Origin: an uncultured Pseudomonadota bacterium
GTDB taxonomy: Bacteria > Pseudomonadota > Gammaproteobacteria > Burkholderiales > SG8-39
Direction of reading: 5' to 3'
Length of the DNA: 64,000 bases
NCBI GenBank assembly: GCA_903909415.1
Contig: CAIVVS010000316.1
Coordinates: forward strand, 1-64,000
Each line of letters starts with the position of its first letter. Within the stretch, counting starts at the first letter, position 1. Under the pieces are notes generated by a model. The model was given only the letters and a program-made list of their open reading frames with translations, was not told the DNA's origin and did not search any database. The translations under genes and the position numbers were made by a program. Positions 9,679-17,647 of the stretch are shown piece after piece.

Positions 9679-10158
9679 ATGGCAAAGCCCGCCGCACCCG
9701 CATTCGACCCGGCCGACGTTCCGGCCCAATCCGGCACCGGCTATCCCGAGCCGTACAAGAGCAAGGTGTTCGGCAAGCGGCACAAGCGCAAGCTCGGCGA
9801 GGCCGCAGGGCTCACGCGCTTCGGCGTGAACGTGGTGGTGATCGAGCCGGGCGCGGTGTCCTCGATGCGCCACTGGCACGACAACCAGGACGAGTTCATC
9901 TACGTGCTGGAGGGCGAGATCACGCTGGCCAGCAATTCCGGGCGGCAGCGCCTCAAGCCCGGCCAGTTCGCCGGCTTCCCGGCGGGCAAGGCCGACGGCC
10001 ACCAGCTGATCAACGAGACCGACCGCCAGGTGAAGTACCTGGAGGTGGGCGACCGCACCGGCCCGGACCAGGTCGCCTATCCGGACGTGGACCTCGCGGC
10101 GCATTCGGCCGACGGCATCAAGTTCACCTTCACCCGCAAGGACGGCACGCCGTACTGA
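9679..10158 (+). CDS. Cupin domain protein
   Basis: Small single-domain cupin (159 residues), soluble and without signal peptide. The metal-binding first motif is visible as RHWHDNQDEFIYVLEGE (two His and a Glu), followed by the second motif region KPGQFAGFPAGKADGHQLIN with its His. Related stand-alone cupins are often annotated only as cupin proteins or transcriptional-regulator-like; the substrate is unknown. It is inserted between pyrB and the pyrC' gene, 13 bases after pyrB, and is presumably co-transcribed. Whether it acts in pyrimidine metabolism cannot be told from sequence. Confidence 0.85.
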   Translation: MAKPAAPAFDPADVPAQSGTGYPEPYKSKVFGKRHKRKLGEAAGLTRFGVNVVVIEPGAVSSMRHWHDNQDEFIYVLEGEITLASNSGRQRLKPGQFAGFPAGKADGHQLINETDRQVKYLEVGDRTGPDQVAYPDVDLAAHSADGIKFTFTRKDGTPY

Positions 10159-10207
10159 TCCCTGGACTGAAACCCGGGCGCGACAAGAACGAACGAGCAG
10201 AAGAAAC

Positions 10208-11494
10208 ATGAACACCTTGATCAGGAACGGCCGGGTGATCGACCCGGCCTCGGGCACCGACGCGCCGCGTGACGTCTGCATCGCCGAGGGGCGCATCGCC
10301 GCGCTGGTGGCGCCGGGCGCGGCCGCCCCGGACGGCTGGAAGCCCGGGCACACCATCGATGCCAAGGGCCTGGTGGTCGCGCCCGGCCTGGTGGACCTCG
10401 CTGCGCGCCTGCGCGAGCCGGGCAACGAGTACAAGGCGACGCTGGAGTCCGAGCTCAAGGCCGCGGTGGCCGGCGGCGTCACCAGCCTGGCCTGCCCGCC
10501 CGACACCGACCCGGTGCTGGACGAGCCCGGCCTGGTGGAGATGCTCACGCACCGCGCGCGGTCGCTCCGCCTGGCGCACGTCTACCCGGTGGGTGCGCTC
10601 ACCGCCAAGCTGGGCGGCGAGCGCCTGACCGAGATGGCGGTGCTGCGCGATGCCGGCTGCCTCGCCTTCTCGCAGGCGGACGAGCCGGTCGCCGACACGC
10701 AGGTGATGTGGCGCGCATTGCAGTACGCGGCGACCTTCGGCTTCCCGGTCTGGCTGCGGCCGCAGGACGGTTTCCTCGCGCGCGGCGGCGTCGCGCACGA
10801 CGGCGAAGTCGCCACGCGCCTGGGGCTGGCCGGCATCCCGGCGTTCGCCGAGACCATCGCCGTGTCCACCATCCTGATGCTGGTGCGCGACACCGGCACG
10901 AAGGTGCATTTCGCGCGCCTGTCGACTGCCGGCGCGGTGGCGCTGGTGCGCGCCGCGCGCGCCGAGGGCCTGCCGGTCAGCTGCGACGTGTCGGCGCACC
11001 ATGTGCACCTGTCCGATGCCGACATCGGCTATTTCGATTCGCATTGCCGCCTGATCCCGCCATTGCGCACCCAGCGCGACCGAGACGCGCTGCGCGCGGG
11101 CCTGGCCGACGGCACGGTGGGCGCGATCTGCTCCGACCACGCGCCGGTGGACGAGGATGCCAAGCTGGTGCCCTTCGCCGAGGCGGAGCCGGGTGCGACC
11201 GGGCTGGAGCTGCTGCTGCCACTGACCCTCAAGTGGGCGGCCGAAGCCCAGGTTCCGCTGCTGCAGGCGCTGGCCTCGATCACCTCGCACCCGGCCGCCA
11301 TCCTCGGCATCGGGGCCGGGTCGCTCGCCGTGGGCGCGCCCGCCGACATCTGCGTGTTCGACCCGGCGGCGATGCAGCGCGTCACCGCCGAATCGCTGCG
11401 CAGCCAGGGCAAGAACACGCCCTTCCTCGGCTACGAGCTGCCGGGACGGGTGTGTCACACCTTGGTCGGCGGCAAGCCGGTATTTGCCGCCTGA
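10208..11494 (+). CDS. pyrX: Dihydroorotase-like protein PyrC' (PyrX), probably non-catalytic
   Basis: Class I dihydroorotase homologue of 428 residues. The fold signatures are kept: LREPG near 68-72, GGVTSLACPPDTDPV, and SDHAP in the C-terminal half. The first metal motif is not: canonical DxHxHLREPG appears here as DLAARLREPG, so the two histidines are Ala65 and Arg67. This matches the inactive PyrC' proteins that assemble with and stabilise PyrB in pseudomonads and relatives; a structural role with the neighbouring PyrB is therefore inferred, and an active pyrC should lie elsewhere in the genome. It sits 49 bases after the cupin gene. Confidence 0.9.
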   Translation: MNTLIRNGRVIDPASGTDAPRDVCIAEGRIAALVAPGAAAPDGWKPGHTIDAKGLVVAPGLVDLAARLREPGNEYKATLESELKAAVAGGVTSLACPPDTDPVLDEPGLVEMLTHRARSLRLAHVYPVGALTAKLGGERLTEMAVLRDAGCLAFSQADEPVADTQVMWRALQYAATFGFPVWLRPQDGFLARGGVAHDGEVATRLGLAGIPAFAETIAVSTILMLVRDTGTKVHFARLSTAGAVALVRAARAEGLPVSCDVSAHHVHLSDADIGYFDSHCRLIPPLRTQRDRDALRAGLADGTVGAICSDHAPVDEDAKLVPFAEAEPGATGLELLLPLTLKWAAEAQVPLLQALASITSHPAAILGIGAGSLAVGAPADICVFDPAAMQRVTAESLRSQGKNTPFLGYELPGRVCHTLVGGKPVFAA

Positions 11495-11525
11495 GGTTCG
11501 CTGCCTGAAAGCGGGCAGAAACAGT

Positions 11526-11837
11526 TTAAGTGGCTGTTTTAATTGATGTTTTAAGCAAAACATCTGGATCTGCGCCGGGCGCCTGCACCAGCACCTGCTT
11601 GTCCCGGCTGGACTCCCCGCGCAGTACCTCCACGTCGCGCTTGGGCACGCCCAGCGCCTTGGCAAGCCAGGCTTCCAGCGCGGCGTTGGCGCGGCCCTCC
11701 AGTGGCGGCGCGTTGACCTTCATCTTCAGTGCCTCGCCATGCAGTCCGGACACCGCGGTGACCTTCGCGCCGGGCTGCACATGCAGGCGCATCAGCCAGC
11801 CCCCGGGTACGCGCCGCGCCCAGCCGTGCTCGCTCAC
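11526..11837 (-). CDS. DUF167 (YggU) family protein
   Basis: Small soluble protein (103 residues) of the DUF167/UPF0235 family, whose function is unknown. Diagnostic stretches are LHVQPGAKVTAVSGLHGEAL, then LKMKVNAPPLEGRANAALEA and the C-terminal DVEVLRGESSRDKQVLV. It is last in a minus-strand cluster with yggT, proC and yggS; this yggS-proC-yggT-yggU arrangement is conserved in many proteobacteria. The gene ends in an unusually AT-rich stretch that also lies just past the pyrX stop on the other strand. Confidence 0.9.
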   Translation of the reverse strand: MSEHGWARRVPGGWLMRLHVQPGAKVTAVSGLHGEALKMKVNAPPLEGRANAALEAWLAKALGVPKRDVEVLRGESSRDKQVLVQAPGADPDVLLKTSIKTAT

Positions 11838-11896
11838 TTTCCGGGGCTCACTTTCCGCGGTTCATCCGCGGCACCTCAGCGCATGAACCGTCCCGC

Positions 11897-12469
11897 TCAC
11901 TGCGGGAGGACCGGCATCACCAGCGCGCGCGTCGCGCCGGCGACCATGATCAGCCCGACCTGTATCAGCACCACCACCACCAGCGGCGTGAGGTCGATGT
12001 TGCCCATCGGCGGGATGAACCTGCGGAACGGCCGGTACAGCGGCTTCGCCAGCGCGTCCACCACCGGGCCCATGGGCGAGCCCTGGCCGACCCAGCTGGT
12101 CACCACGTGGATGATGACCACGCCCATCAGCACGTAGAGGAAGTAGCGCGCGATGCCCAGCAACGCCATCACCAGCACCAGGCCCATGGCCGCGCTGCTC
12201 AGGCTGGCGCCGCGCATCATGCCCATCAGCACGATCATCAGCACCTGCGCCAACCAGGCCAGCAGCAGCGTGGACAGGTCGATGCCGAACAGCCCGGGCA
12301 CGAAGCGCCGCACCGGCAGGACGATCCAGTTGGACAGCGCGGTGGTGAATTCGCCGACCGGGTTCCTGAAGGGCGCGCGCACCAGCTGCATGTAGAAGCG
12401 CAGCAGCAGCACGAACACCATCATGCCGAAGACCGTCTCGACCAGCAGCGAACCGATTTCCTGGATCAT
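11897..12469 (-). CDS. yggT: YggT family integral membrane protein
   Basis: Polytopic inner-membrane protein of 190 residues made of two similar halves. Each half has a hydrophobic helix followed by a short signature: RFYMQLVRAPFRNPVGEF then ALSNWIVLPVRRFVPG in the first, and VVDALAKPLYRPFRRFIPP followed by NIDLTPLVVVVLIQVGL in the second. YggT proteins have been linked to osmotic tolerance and, in some bacteria, to cell-division or septum proteins; the precise role is open. The ATG overlaps the proC stop by four bases, indicating translational coupling. Confidence 0.92.
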   Translation of the reverse strand: MIQEIGSLLVETVFGMMVFVLLLRFYMQLVRAPFRNPVGEFTTALSNWIVLPVRRFVPGLFGIDLSTLLLAWLAQVLMIVLMGMMRGASLSSAAMGLVLVMALLGIARYFLYVLMGVVIIHVVTSWVGQGSPMGPVVDALAKPLYRPFRRFIPPMGNIDLTPLVVVVLIQVGLIMVAGATRALVMPVLPQ

Positions 12470-13278
12470 GCGTCCCTCCCGAGCTGATCGCCCATCTCGC
12501 GGGCGCGGTCGTTGGCCGCGCGCACCGCGCGGCGGATCAGCTCGCCCACCTTGTCGGCCTGCATGGACGCGAGCGCCCGCTCGGTGGTGCCGCCCTTGGA
12601 GGTGACGCGCTCGCGCAGCACGGAAGGCGGCTCGGTCGAGCCCGCCGCCAGCTGCGCCGCTCCTGCGAAGGTCTGCAGCGCCAACGCGCGCGCCGTCTCG
12701 GGCGCCAGGCCCAGCTCCAGGCCGGCGGCTTCCAGCGCCTCGATGAAATAGAACACGTAGGCTGGACCGCTGCCCGACACCGCAGTCACCGGGTCAAGCT
12801 GGGCTTCCTCGTCCACCCACACCACCGTGCCCACCGCTTCCAGCACCGCGTTGACCGCGTGGCGCTGCTCGCGGTCCACCTCGGGACGCGCATAGGCGGC
12901 GGTCACGCCCGCGCCGATGAGTGCCGGGGTGTTGGGCATGCAGCGCGCCAGCAGCGCGTGCCCGCCCAGCCAGCGTCCCAGGTCGCCGAGCCGGATGCCG
13001 GCGGCGATCGAGAGCACCGGCTGGCCGGGCAGCAGGTGCAGGCAGGCCTGCGCCGCCTCGCGCATCTGCTGCGGCTTGACCGCCATCACCAGCAGCGCAC
13101 CGCCGGGACTGGCCTCGCTGGCGCTGGCGACGGCCTTCGCGCCCAGCGCCGCGATGCGCGCGCGCGCATCGGCCCAGGGCTCGACCACCGTGATGGCGGC
13201 CGCCTCGTAACCGCGCCGCACCAGCCCGCCGATGATGGCCTGCGCCATGTTGCCGCCGCCGATGAACGTGATCTGCAT
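12466..13278 (-). CDS. proC: Pyrroline-5-carboxylate reductase
   Basis: Catalyses the last step of proline synthesis, NAD(P)H-dependent reduction of pyrroline-5-carboxylate. The 270-residue protein begins MQITFIGGGNMAQAIIGGL, the Rossmann dinucleotide motif; the C-terminal half has VSGSGPAYVFYFIEALEAAG and the block RERVTSKGGTTERAL typical of ProC. The ATG at 13278 is preferred over an upstream in-frame TTG because a GAGAGG ribosome site precedes it and homology begins there. It starts four bases after the yggS stop and overlaps yggT by four bases. Confidence 0.95.
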   Translation of the reverse strand: MQITFIGGGNMAQAIIGGLVRRGYEAAAITVVEPWADARARIAALGAKAVASASEASPGGALLVMAVKPQQMREAAQACLHLLPGQPVLSIAAGIRLGDLGRWLGGHALLARCMPNTPALIGAGVTAAYARPEVDREQRHAVNAVLEAVGTVVWVDEEAQLDPVTAVSGSGPAYVFYFIEALEAAGLELGLAPETARALALQTFAGAAQLAAGSTEPPSVLRERVTSKGGTTERALASMQADKVGELIRRAVRAANDRAREMGDQLGRDA

Positions 13279-13282
13279 GGGT

Positions 13283-14077
13283 TCAGCCTCTCTTGCCAAA
13301 GATTGCGGTGCCGACGCGAACCATGGTCGCGCCTTCCGCGATCGCCGCGTCCATGTCGGCCGTCATGCCCATGGACAGGGTATCCAGCTTGTGCCCGTCG
13401 CGCTTGAGCGCTTCCATCAATTCACGCAATTGCGCGAAGCGCGAGCGCGCCAGCGCCGGGTCGTCCGTCGGCTCGGGGATGGCCATCAGCCCGCGCAGCG
13501 CCAGGCGCGGCAGGCCGGCGACCACGGCGGCCAGCGCCGGCAGCTCCGCCGGCGCGATGCCGCTCTTGGACTGCTCGCCGCTGACGTTCACCTGGATGCA
13601 GCATTGCAGCGGCGGCAGTTGCGCGTCGCGCTGCTCGGCCAGGCGCCGCGACACCTTGTCGCGGTCGATCGAATGCACCCAGTCGAAGGACTGCGCGATC
13701 TGGCGCGTCTTGTTGCTCTGGATCGGGCCGATGAAATGCCAGACCAGCCTGGTGCGCGGGTCCGTCTGCAGGTCCGACAGCCCGGCCTGCTTGTCCAGGG
13801 CCTCCTGCAGGTAGTTCTCGCCGAAATCGCGCTGGCCGGCGGAGGCCGCGGTGCGCACGTCGGCCGCGGGAAAGGTCTTGGACACCGCCACCAGGCACAC
13901 CGATGCGGGATCGCGGCTGGCGCGCCGGCAGGCTTCCGCGATGCGCGCACGCACGTGCGCCAGCGCACCGATGATGCCGTCCCCGGCGCCATCGGGCGGG
14001 GAATGCGGAGAAATGCTCGCCGAGGGAGCGCCCGAGGGGGGCGTCGGGTTGGACAATTCCGGGTCCGGCGCTATCAT
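13283..14077 (-). CDS. yggS: Pyridoxal phosphate homeostasis protein (YggS/PLPBP)
   Basis: PLP-binding single-domain barrel protein without known enzyme activity, controlling free PLP and amino/keto acid balance. The block VCLVAVSKTFPAADVR contains the PLP Lys, and GQRDFGENYLQEALDK, WHFIGPIQSNKTRQIA and LSMGMTADMDAAIAEG are family signatures. Starting at the ATG at 14077 the protein has 264 residues, about 25 more than usual, and the extra N-terminus is low-complexity Pro/Ser-rich; a non-ATG start nearer 14000 is possible. Divergent from pilT, 122 bases apart, and first in the yggS-proC-yggT run. Confidence 0.93.
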   Translation of the reverse strand: MIAPDPELSNPTPPSGAPSASISPHSPPDGAGDGIIGALAHVRARIAEACRRASRDPASVCLVAVSKTFPAADVRTAASAGQRDFGENYLQEALDKQAGLSDLQTDPRTRLVWHFIGPIQSNKTRQIAQSFDWVHSIDRDKVSRRLAEQRDAQLPPLQCCIQVNVSGEQSKSGIAPAELPALAAVVAGLPRLALRGLMAIPEPTDDPALARSRFAQLRELMEALKRDGHKLDTLSMGMTADMDAAIAEGATMVRVGTAIFGKRG

Positions 14078-14199
14078 GGTTGTCGCGTCTGGGAGGGCGG
14101 GTGCCGCGTGCTTCGCGGCCGTGTCAGGCTTGTCGGCCGCTTCCCGGGCCGCTCGTTGGGCCACTTCTCGGGCGCCTTGCAGCACTCAAAGGATTATAT

Positions 14200-15240
14200 A
14201 TGGACATCTCCGAACTCCTCGCCTTCGTCGTCAAGAACAAGGCCTCCGACCTGCACCTGTCCGCCGGCCTGCCGCCGATGCTGCGCGTGCACGGCGACGT
14301 CAAGCGCATCAACCTGCCGCCCATGGAACACAAGGACGTGCACGGGATGATCTACGACATCATGAACGACGGGCAGCGGAAGGCCTACGAGGAGAACCTC
14401 GAGTGCGACTTCTCGTTCGCGATCCCCGGCCTGGCGCGCTTTCGCGTCAATGCCTTCGTGCAGAACCGCGGCGCGGCCGCCGTGCTGCGGACCATCCCGT
14501 CCAAGATCCTGTCGCTCGAGGACCTGAAGGCGCCCAAGATCTTCGCCGAGCTCGCCGACCAGCCTCGCGGCGTGGTGCTGGTGACCGGCCCGACCGGCTC
14601 GGGCAAGTCCACGACGCTCGCCGCGATGGTGAACCACAAGAACGAGGTCGAGGAAGGCCACATCCTCACCATCGAGGACCCGATCGAGTTCGTGCACGAG
14701 TCCAAGAAGTGCCTGATCAACCAGCGCGAGGTCGGCCGCGACACGCTGTCGTTCAACGCGGCGCTGCGCTCGGCGCTGCGCGAGGACCCGGACGTGATCC
14801 TGGTGGGCGAGATGCGCGACCTGGAGACCATCCGCCTTGCGCTGTCCGGCGCCGAGACCGGCCACCTGGTGTTCGGCACGCTGCACACGTCGTCCGCCGC
14901 CAAGACCATCGACCGCATCGTCGACGTGTTCCCTGCCGCGGAGAAGGACATGATCCGCTCGATGATCTCGGAGTCGCTGCGCGCCATCATCTCGCAGACG
15001 CTGCTCAAGACCAAGGACGGCTCGGGCCGCGCCGCGGCGCACGAGATCATGGTGGGCACGCCCGCCATCCGCAACCTGATCAGGGAAAACAAGATCGCGC
15101 AGATGTACTCGGCGATCCAGACCGGGCAGCAGTTCGGCATGCAGACGCTGGACCAGAACCTGCAGCAGCTGGTCGCCCGCAACGTCGTGTCCAAGGAAGA
15201 GGCGCGCGGCAAGGCAGCCAACAAGGACACGTTCAACTGA
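14200..15240 (+). CDS. pilT: Type IV pilus retraction ATPase PilT
   Basis: Hexameric motor ATPase powering pilus retraction and twitching. The 346-residue protein starts MDISELLAFVVKNKASDLHL with the family's SDLHLSAG block. The Walker A is VTGPTGSGKSTTLAAM, followed by the Asp box ILTIEDPIEFVH, the Walker B DVILVGEMRDLETI and the His box GHLVFGTLHTSSAAKTIDR. The ATG at 14200 is preceded by AAAGGA at good spacing; the longer open frame upstream is rejected. Followed by pilU after 65 bases, the standard order. Works with the PilJ and ChpA proteins encoded earlier in the window. Confidence 0.97.
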   Translation: MDISELLAFVVKNKASDLHLSAGLPPMLRVHGDVKRINLPPMEHKDVHGMIYDIMNDGQRKAYEENLECDFSFAIPGLARFRVNAFVQNRGAAAVLRTIPSKILSLEDLKAPKIFAELADQPRGVVLVTGPTGSGKSTTLAAMVNHKNEVEEGHILTIEDPIEFVHESKKCLINQREVGRDTLSFNAALRSALREDPDVILVGEMRDLETIRLALSGAETGHLVFGTLHTSSAAKTIDRIVDVFPAAEKDMIRSMISESLRAIISQTLLKTKDGSGRAAAHEIMVGTPAIRNLIRENKIAQMYSAIQTGQQFGMQTLDQNLQQLVARNVVSKEEARGKAANKDTFN

Positions 15241-15305
15241 TTCAAGGCATTTGCCGGGTCGTCGCGCCGCACGGCAGCGCGGGCCACTGAGAACGGGAGA
15301 GAGAC

Positions 15306-16442
15306 ATGGAACGAGGACAGGCAACGGAGTTCATGTACAACCTGCTGCGGCTGCTGCTGCAGAAGAAGGGTTCGGACCTGTTCATCACCGTGGGCTTTCC
15401 GCCGGCGATGAAGATCGACGGCAAGATGACCCCGGTGTCCAGCCAGGCGCTGACCTCGCAGCACACCTCCGACCTCGCGCGCGCCATCATGAACGACAAG
15501 CAGGCGGCGGAATTCGAGGCGAAGAAGGAGTGCAACTTCGCCATCGCGCCGGCCGGCATCGGCCGCTTCCGCGTCAACGCCTTCGTGCAGCAGACCTTCG
15601 TCGGCCTGGTGCTGCGCGTGATCACCACCAGCATCCCGAAGTTCGATGACCTGCGCATCCCGCCGGTGCTCAAGGACGTGATCATGACCAAGCGCGGCCT
15701 GGTGATCATGGTGGGCGGCACCGGCTCGGGTAAGTCGACCACGCTCGCGGCGATGATCGGCTACCGCAACGAGAACCACTACGGGCACATCATCACCATC
15801 GAGGACCCGATCGAGTACACCCACACCCACATCAACAGCCTGATCACGCAGCGCGAGGTGGGCGTGGACACGGACTCGTGGGAAAACGCCCTGCACAACA
15901 CCCTGCGCCAGGCGCCCGACGTGATCCTGATCGGCGAGATCCGCCACAAGGAGACCATGGAGCACGCCGTGGCCTTCGCGGAGACCGGCCACCTGGCGCT
16001 GGGCACGCTGCACGCCAACAGCGCCAACCAGGCGCTGGACCGGATCATCAACTTCTTCCCGGAAGAGCGCCGCGCCCAGCTGTTGATGGACCTGTCGCTG
16101 AACCTGCGCGCGCTGGTCGCCCAGCGCCTGATCCCGCTGAAGGAAGGCAAGGGCCGCGCCGCCGCGGTGGAGGTCATGCTGAACTCCCCGCTGATCGCGG
16201 ACATGATCTTCAAGGGCGAGGTGCACGAGATCAAGGAGACGATGAAGAAGTCCCGCGAGCTCGGCATGCAGACCTTCGACCAGGCGCTGTTCGACCTGTA
16301 CGAGGAAGGCCGCATCAGCTACGAGGACGCGCTGCGGAACGCCGACTCGGTCAACGACCTGCGCCTGATGATCAAGCTGCATTCCAAGGAATCGAAGAAC
16401 CGCGACATCACCGCGGGCATCGAGCACCTCAACATCGTCTAA
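15306..16442 (+). CDS. pilU: Type IV pilus twitching motility ATPase PilU
   Basis: PilT-dependent accessory retraction ATPase (378 residues). It has the SDLFITVGFPPAMKID N-terminal block in place of the PilT one, Walker A VGGTGSGKSTTLAAM, Asp box IITIEDPIEYTH, Walker B DVILIGEIRHKETM and GHLALGTLHANSANQALDR. The C-terminus is longer than in PilT and acidic/basic mixed, as usual for PilU. GGGAGAGAG precedes the ATG. Probably co-transcribed with pilT. Confidence 0.96.
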   Translation: MERGQATEFMYNLLRLLLQKKGSDLFITVGFPPAMKIDGKMTPVSSQALTSQHTSDLARAIMNDKQAAEFEAKKECNFAIAPAGIGRFRVNAFVQQTFVGLVLRVITTSIPKFDDLRIPPVLKDVIMTKRGLVIMVGGTGSGKSTTLAAMIGYRNENHYGHIITIEDPIEYTHTHINSLITQREVGVDTDSWENALHNTLRQAPDVILIGEIRHKETMEHAVAFAETGHLALGTLHANSANQALDRIINFFPEERRAQLLMDLSLNLRALVAQRLIPLKEGKGRAAAVEVMLNSPLIADMIFKGEVHEIKETMKKSRELGMQTFDQALFDLYEEGRISYEDALRNADSVNDLRLMIKLHSKESKNRDITAGIEHLNIV

Positions 16443-16452
16443 AGAGGGCGCA

Positions 16453-16470
16453 GGGCTGCCGACGCAGCCC
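16453..16470 (+). terminator. Hairpin after pilU, possible terminator
   Basis: GGGCTGC (16453-16459) and GCAGCCC (16464-16470) form a perfect 7-bp stem with a 4-base loop, 10 bases after the pilU stop. No T-run follows, so it is either a weak intrinsic terminator or an mRNA 3' stabiliser. Confidence 0.35.
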
Positions 16471-16641
16471 GCGCCGGAACGCGGGACAGGTGGGCGCGCA
16501 GGCGCCGCGCGGCCCGCGTTTGCTTTCGGGCCGATGGCTTGCCCGACCCGCGCAACCGAAGCGGCACTTGCGCTGGCGTGCCGGCGCGGGTTACTTTTCC
16601 TGCTTCGCCGCGCCGGTCCGCACCCACACCAAGGAGTTGCC

Positions 16642-17616
16642 ATGATCCGCAAGCTGAAGGCCCTGTCCATGCTGGTGCTTGCCGCCGCGCCGTTCGCGGC
16701 GTTTGCCCAGGCGTTCCCGGCCAAGCCGGTCAAGATCGTGATCCCGGTCGCCGCCGCAGGCGCCATGGACCCGCTGGCGCGCGCCTTCGCCGCGCGCCTG
16801 TCGGAGGCCTGGAAGCAGCCGGTGCTGGTGGAAAACCGCGCCGGCGCCAACGGCATCATCGGCGCGGACTACGTCTCCAAGTCCGATCCCGACGGCTACA
16901 TCCTGTTCATGTCGGAGGCCTCGCCCTTCGTGATGAACCCGCACCTGTACAAGAAGCTGCCCTTCGACGGCCTGACCGGCTTCACGCCCATCACCATGGT
17001 GTCGCGCGTGCCGTGGGTGATCGGTGTGCACGCCTCGGTGCCGGCCGGCAACCTGCAGGAGCTGGTCGCGCTGGCCAAGAAGCAGCCGGGCAAGCTGTCC
17101 TACGGCTCGATCGGGCTGGGCTCCTCGGTGCAGATCCGCATGGAGCAGCTGAAGAACGCGCTGGGCATCGACATCATCCACGTGCCCTACAAGGGGGCCG
17201 GCCCGGCGATGACCGACCTGCTCGCCGGGCAGATCTCCATGATCATGATCACGCCCGGCTTGGTCGAGCCGCACGCGCGCGCCGGCAAGCTGAAGATGAT
17301 CGCGGCGGCCACGCCCGAGCGGCTGGCGCGCCTGCCTGAGCTGCCCACGGTCGCCGAGGCCGGCGTGCCGGGCTACGAGGCCGGCACGTGGTTCGGCCTG
17401 ATGGGACCGCCCAAGCTGCCGGCGGACATCACCAACCGCATCTATGCCGATGCCAGGGCGGTGCTCGCCAGTCCGGCCTTCCAGCAGCAGTACATATCGG
17501 GGAACTGGATGGTCGCGCCGGCCGAGCAGACTCCGGAGCAGTTCGCGCGCTTCCTGCGCGCCGACTACGAACGCTGGGGCGCGCTGATCAAGCAGGTGGG
17601 TGTGTCGGTCGAGTAA
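16642..17616 (+). CDS. Bug/TctC-family periplasmic solute receptor
   Basis: Extracytoplasmic substrate-binding protein of the tripartite tricarboxylate transporter (Bug) family, 324 residues. A Sec signal peptide covers about residues 1-22 (MIRKLKALSMLVLAAAPFAA, then FAQ). The mature part has FPAKPVKIVIPVAAAGAMD, VENRAGANGIIGADYV, the KSDPDGY block and HVPYKGAGPAMTDLLAGQI, all family hallmarks. AAGGAG precedes the ATG. No tctA/tctB membrane genes are near, as is common for Burkholderiales Bug proteins. Ligand unknown; it is 31 bases ahead of a molybdenum hydroxylase gene and probably co-transcribed with it. Confidence 0.92.
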   Translation: MIRKLKALSMLVLAAAPFAAFAQAFPAKPVKIVIPVAAAGAMDPLARAFAARLSEAWKQPVLVENRAGANGIIGADYVSKSDPDGYILFMSEASPFVMNPHLYKKLPFDGLTGFTPITMVSRVPWVIGVHASVPAGNLQELVALAKKQPGKLSYGSIGLGSSVQIRMEQLKNALGIDIIHVPYKGAGPAMTDLLAGQISMIMITPGLVEPHARAGKLKMIAAATPERLARLPELPTVAEAGVPGYEAGTWFGLMGPPKLPADITNRIYADARAVLASPAFQQQYISGNWMVAPAEQTPEQFARFLRADYERWGALIKQVGVSVE

Positions 17617-17647
17617 GTCCGGCCGGGTCGCAGACACAGGGCAGCAC

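Noticed and set aside
11518..11541. AAACAG/CTGTTTT hairpin after pyrX
   Set aside because: The six-base AT-rich stem with a nine-base loop is too weak to call a terminator, though it could contribute.
14385..16859. 824-residue open frame on the minus strand across pilT and pilU
   Set aside because: It spans two well-defined genes in antisense and shows no recognisable domain.
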